Assembly: GCA_009779455.1 (NCBI GenBank) | Contig: WREG01000090.1 | Span: 1 to 7,647, forward strand | DNA length: 7,647 nucleotides | From: Oscillospiraceae bacterium | GTDB lineage: Bacteria > Bacillota > Clostridia > Oscillospirales > Acutalibacteraceae | Direction: 5' to 3' | Shown: one piece after another, positions 5,897-7,647 of the stretch | Position numbering within the stretch: the stretch's first letter is position 1 | Layout: the number at the start of each line of letters is the position of its first letter | Notes under the pieces: generated by a model | Database searches by the model: none | Told to the model about the DNA's origin: nothing | The model's input: the letters and a program-made list of their open reading frames with translations, nothing else | Program-made: the position numbers and the translations under genes

Positions 5897-5967
5897 TTCA
5901 GCACCAACCCATCAAAATTACCCGCAGGGCGCTGCGCCCTGCCGAAACCTGTCATACTCTTTATCAT
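5893..5967 (-). CDS. Possible 24-codon leader mini-ORF from duplicated yicC start
   Basis: The ATG at 5965-5967 begins a frame of 24 codons. The first 12 are identical to those of yicC (MIKSMTGFGRAQ) and the next 12 read RPAGNFDGLVLK. Its TGA (5893-5895) overlaps the yicC ATG as ATGA, the arrangement used for translational coupling. An AAGG lies 11 nt before the ATG, a better site than the one in front of yicC. The repeat offset is 71 bp, so the frame does not fuse to yicC. It may be a functional leader, or just a by-product of the duplication. The GC-rich hairpin at 5924-5942 lies inside it and would be opened by translating ribosomes. Confidence 0.4.
   Translation of the reverse strand: MIKSMTGFGRAQRPAGNFDGLVLK
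5924..5942. other. GC-rich hairpin upstream of yicC
   Basis: The sequence is a near-perfect palindrome with 9-bp arms (GCAGGGCGC and GCGCCCTGC) around one base. As RNA it would form a stable 7-bp stem with a 5-nt loop about 28 nt before the yicC start. No uridine run follows, so it is not a clear terminator. It lies at the junction of the duplicated yicC start and may have formed or driven that duplication. Confidence 0.55.
5932..5967 (-). repeat. Direct repeat, copy 2 (duplicated yicC start)
   Basis: This is a perfect 36-bp copy of 5861-5896, offset by 71 bp. It includes an ATG and the next 11 codons of yicC. Its upstream flank carries AAGGTTGGT, while copy 1 has TGGGTTGGT. Copy 2 may therefore keep the ancestral ribosome-binding site. 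Confidence 0.97.
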
Positions 5968-5987
5968 GTTAATACCAACCTTATATT

Positions 5988-6199
5988 TAATGCAGAAATT
6001 AGAATGCAGAATGCAGAAATGATGTCGAGTAGTTAGATTTATTCAAATTTTAAATTTACCGCCCGACCGGATTTATAGATTTTTTATAATAAAAAAGTTT
6101 ACATTATATCATTATTATATCACGCGACACAAAACTAAAAAAGTAAGAAAATTAAACCGCGACCACATTTCTGCATTCTGCATTATTATTTTTGCATTA
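5988..6199. mobile_element. MITE-like 212-bp element with heptad-based terminal inverted repeats
   Basis: The ends 5988-6020 and 6167-6199 are inverted repeats matching at 30 of 33 positions by hand alignment, including an 18-bp perfect core (6003-6020 and 6167-6184). Weaker similarity continues for about 7 bp inward. The arms are built of 7-bp units (AATGCAG, AAATTAG, AATGCAG, AATGCAG on the left). The termini begin and end with TA, consistent with a TA target duplication, though this cannot be proven from one copy. The 146-bp interior is AT-rich and encodes nothing. The right end overlaps the rluB stop codon. The element also contains a promoter-like sequence facing yicC. It could be a non-autonomous transposon or a structured repeat, and no transposase is present. 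Confidence 0.6.
6103..6132 (-). promoter_or_regulatory. Candidate sigma-A promoter for the yicC operon
   Basis: On the minus strand, TTGTGT (6127-6132) is followed after 18 bp by TATAAT (6103-6108). The TATAAT is preceded by TGA, giving an extended -10 (TGnTATAAT). A second TGATATAAT occurs 11 bp upstream at 6114-6122 but lacks a -35 partner. Transcription would start near 6096 and give a leader of about 130 nt before the mini-ORF and about 200 nt before yicC. The promoter lies inside the MITE-like element. Confidence 0.55.
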
Positions 6200-6928
6200 C
6201 AAATTTTTTATTTCCCGTTTCAACGCCGCGATTTCATCATTACTAAGCAATCGCCACTTGCCCGGCGGCAACGCGCCCAATTTTACGCTCCCCACCGCCG
6301 TGCGTTTTAATCTTGCGGTTTCAAGGCCTGTTTCTTCAAGCATTTTCCTTATCTGGCGGTTGCGGCCCTCGAAAAGGATTATTTCAAGCACGGTCCTGCC
6401 CGCTTCTTCCGTCAGGACCTTGATTTTGCACGGAAGCGTTTTTTTACCTTCTATCATAATACCTTCCGTGAGTTTTGTCAACTGTCCGTCGGCAATATTC
6501 GGCCTTATTGTCACTCTGTAAGTTTTGGAAACGTGTTTTGACGGATGGGTGAGGGCATTTGCAAGCTCCCCGTCGTTGGTGAACAGAAGCAAACCCTCTG
6601 ATTCCCTGTCGAGCCTTCCCACAGGGTAAACCCTCTGCCCCGCGTCCGCCACAAGCTCCGCCACGCATTTCCTGTCCATCTCGTCGCTCATTGTGGTGAC
6701 ATAGCCGCGCGGCTTGTTCAGCATGAGGTATATATTTTTGCCCGTCGCCTTGACGCGCTCGCCGTACACGGTTATTTTATCCCTGTCCGGGTCGATTTTG
6801 TCGCCCAGCACGGGTTTCTGGCCGTTTACGCGGACAGCGCCGGAGAGGATCATCTCCTCGGCGTGCCGCCGCGACGCCACGCCGCATTCGGACAAATATT
6901 TTTGAAGCCTTATTTTTTCTTTTTCCAT
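6197..6928 (-). CDS. rluB: RsuA/RluB/RluE-type pseudouridine synthase
   Basis: This enzyme isomerises a specific uridine to pseudouridine in ribosomal RNA, most likely 23S rRNA if it is the RluB ortholog. The 243-aa protein has an N-terminal S4 RNA-binding domain (IRLQKYLSECGVASRRHAEE, residues 6-25, then VRVNGQ). The catalytic domain follows, with NKPRGYVTT (71-79), the active-site loop GRLDRESEGLLLFTNDG whose D107 is the catalytic aspartate, and the family motif EGRNRQIRKM (188-197). The length is typical. The ATG at 6926-6928 follows GAGG with a 5-nt gap. The stop codon falls on the edge of the MITE-like element. The gene starts 18 nt after the upstream GyrI-like gene ends, so the two probably share a transcript. 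The choice between RluB and close paralogs rests on overall similarity only. Confidence 0.94.
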   Translation of the reverse strand: MEKEKIRLQKYLSECGVASRRHAEEMILSGAVRVNGQKPVLGDKIDPDRDKITVYGERVKATGKNIYLMLNKPRGYVTTMSDEMDRKCVAELVADAGQRVYPVGRLDRESEGLLLFTNDGELANALTHPSKHVSKTYRVTIRPNIADGQLTKLTEGIMIEGKKTLPCKIKVLTEEAGRTVLEIILFEGRNRQIRKMLEETGLETARLKRTAVGSVKLGALPPGKWRLLSNDEIAALKREIKNL

Positions 6929-6946
6929 TTTAACCTCATATAATGC

Positions 6947-7435
6947 TTATACTGTACTCAGCTTTATTGGAACATAAATTTCGAGTTGCATATATCCCAT
7001 TGCTTTTTCAAGCCATTCCGTCTGTATTCCATGGGACAAATCATAATGCCCGTGGCGTTCGTCAATTTCAAATAAATCGTTACTTTTTATCCACTCTTTT
7101 ATATTTCTGTAAACCCTTGATTCATCATCAGCATTTCCTAATATTGCCACATCAGATGCGTACAAACCGCCCTCAAAATCTATTATTTCATAATCGAAAT
7201 CGACAACCGCATCATCGGGCAATGCGTAGTACCATATTAAAGACTGTTCTTCTTCGCCGTGCATAATAAAATCTCGCATAAACCATTTATCTGTACGCTT
7301 TTTATCATATTCTTTCCAGCATTTTTCAAATTGTTGTAATTTACCGCCTTCTGCAAAAGGTTTTTCATCCATTCTACAATATCCAGAAGAAAGCATTTTG
7401 CACTTTGGAAACTCTATTATCCTGATACCACTCAT
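6947..7435 (-). CDS. Stand-alone GyrI-like / AraC effector-binding domain protein
   Basis: This 162-aa protein resembles the ligand-binding domain found at the C-terminus of clostridial AraC-type regulators and in GyrI-like proteins. Typical segments are IRIIEFPKCKMLSSG near the start, IWYYALPDDAVVDFDYEIIDFEGGLYA in the middle (too long a match to be chance), VYRNIKEWI, and DERHGHYDLSHGI followed by LEIYVPI near the end. No helix-turn-helix part is present, so it is a free-standing ligand-binding module or a regulator remnant. The open frame extends to a GTG at 7480, but no ribosome-binding site precedes that. The ATG at 7433-7435 has GGGAGG about 10 nt upstream and starts where the domain starts, so I prefer it. 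The ligand is unknown. Confidence 0.8.
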   Translation of the reverse strand: MSGIRIIEFPKCKMLSSGYCRMDEKPFAEGGKLQQFEKCWKEYDKKRTDKWFMRDFIMHGEEEQSLIWYYALPDDAVVDFDYEIIDFEGGLYASDVAILGNADDESRVYRNIKEWIKSNDLFEIDERHGHYDLSHGIQTEWLEKAMGYMQLEIYVPIKLSTV

Positions 7436-7496
7436 TTCACTGATGCCTCCCGCAAATATAAATTTTCTGCACATCAACACAAATGTCTAACATAAC

Positions 7497-7647
7497 CTAT
7501 TGCAAATGCTGGCGCCCGCACCCGCCCGCGCAGCCGCCGCAGTCGCCGCCGCAACCTTCCTGCTCCTCCTCGTCCTCGTCCCCGGTCTCTCCGGTCACCA
7601 TGAAACGCAGCACCTGGTTGACCTGGCGCATCATGTCGGCGAAGGCC
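7497..7647 (-). CDS. C-terminal end of a Cys-rich protein, probably YlbF family
   Basis: Only the last 49 codons are in the window, ending in TAG at 7497-7499. The visible part is a helix-like segment (AFADMMRQVNQVLRFMVTGE), an acidic linker (DEDEEEQE) and a Cys-Gly tail (GCGGDCGGCAGGCG) with four cysteines. YlbF/YmcA proteins, partners of RNase Y in mRNA processing, typically end in just such a helix plus a Cys-rich tail that can bind an iron-sulfur cluster. The assignment is by this layout only, since the defining domain is outside the window. The stretch is much richer in GC than its neighbours. The stop lies 61 bp before the GyrI-like gene, with no hairpin terminator between them. Confidence 0.5.
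   Translation of the reverse strand, partial: AFADMMRQVNQVLRFMVTGETGDEDEEEQEGCGGDCGGCAGGCGRQHLQ

Noticed and set aside
6081..6097. Inverted repeat of T and A runs as a bidirectional terminator
   Set aside because: The 7-bp stem is purely A-T with a 3-nt loop and would be too weak. It is likely chance in AT-rich DNA.
7505..7560. Triplet-like GCC/CGC repeats as a microsatellite or CRISPR-like array
   Set aside because: They are explained by Gly, Cys and Asp codons of the Cys-rich tail of the reading frame ending at 7497.

Overview
Every convincing gene in this window lies on the minus strand. The core is the conserved Firmicutes housekeeping block yicC - remA (DUF370) - gmk - rpoZ - priA - def. 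RemA, the YicC family and this gene order, with the AT-rich intergenic DNA, point to a clostridial Firmicute. No rRNA or marker allows a finer assignment. I see no tRNA, rRNA, CRISPR array or full-length transposase gene.

In transcription order (right to left) the window holds: the Cys-rich C-terminal end of a probable YlbF-family protein (7497-7647, cut by the window edge); a stand-alone GyrI-like/AraC effector-binding-domain protein (6947-7435); an RsuA/RluB-type pseudouridine synthase (6197-6928); a 300-bp intergenic region made of a MITE-like 212-bp inverted-repeat element and a duplicated yicC start; yicC (5000-5896); a PIN-domain toxin-antitoxin pair (4327-4985); a VOC/PhnB-like protein (3913-4293); remA (3649-3903); a heptad-repeat intergenic region; gmk (2957-3526); rpoZ (start best placed at 2960); priA (276-2744, TTG start); and the N-terminal part of def (1-167).

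The block from yicC to priA is tightly packed. There are ATGA overlaps at antitoxin/toxin and gmk/rpoZ, the rpoZ stop directly abuts the priA start, and the VOC stop lies inside the remA ribosome-binding site. These genes serve RNA turnover (YicC), transcriptional control (RemA), GTP supply (Gmk), RNA polymerase assembly (omega), replication restart (PriA) and N-terminal protein maturation (Def). The toxin-antitoxin and VOC genes are foreign to the usual yicC-remA order.

The most interesting signal is around yicC. Its first 12 codons are duplicated perfectly just upstream. This creates a 24-codon mini-ORF whose TGA overlaps the yicC ATG. A decayed, frameshifted copy of its last 12 codons and stop lies on the far side of the toxin-antitoxin pair, just before the VOC gene. 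Thus yicC plus the toxin-antitoxin pair is bracketed by both ends of a second yicC. This suggests an allele replacement or insertion that carried the pair into a core operon. Separately, two intergenic regions carry degenerate 7-bp tandem repeats in inverted orientation. One of these elements contains the best promoter candidate for the yicC operon.
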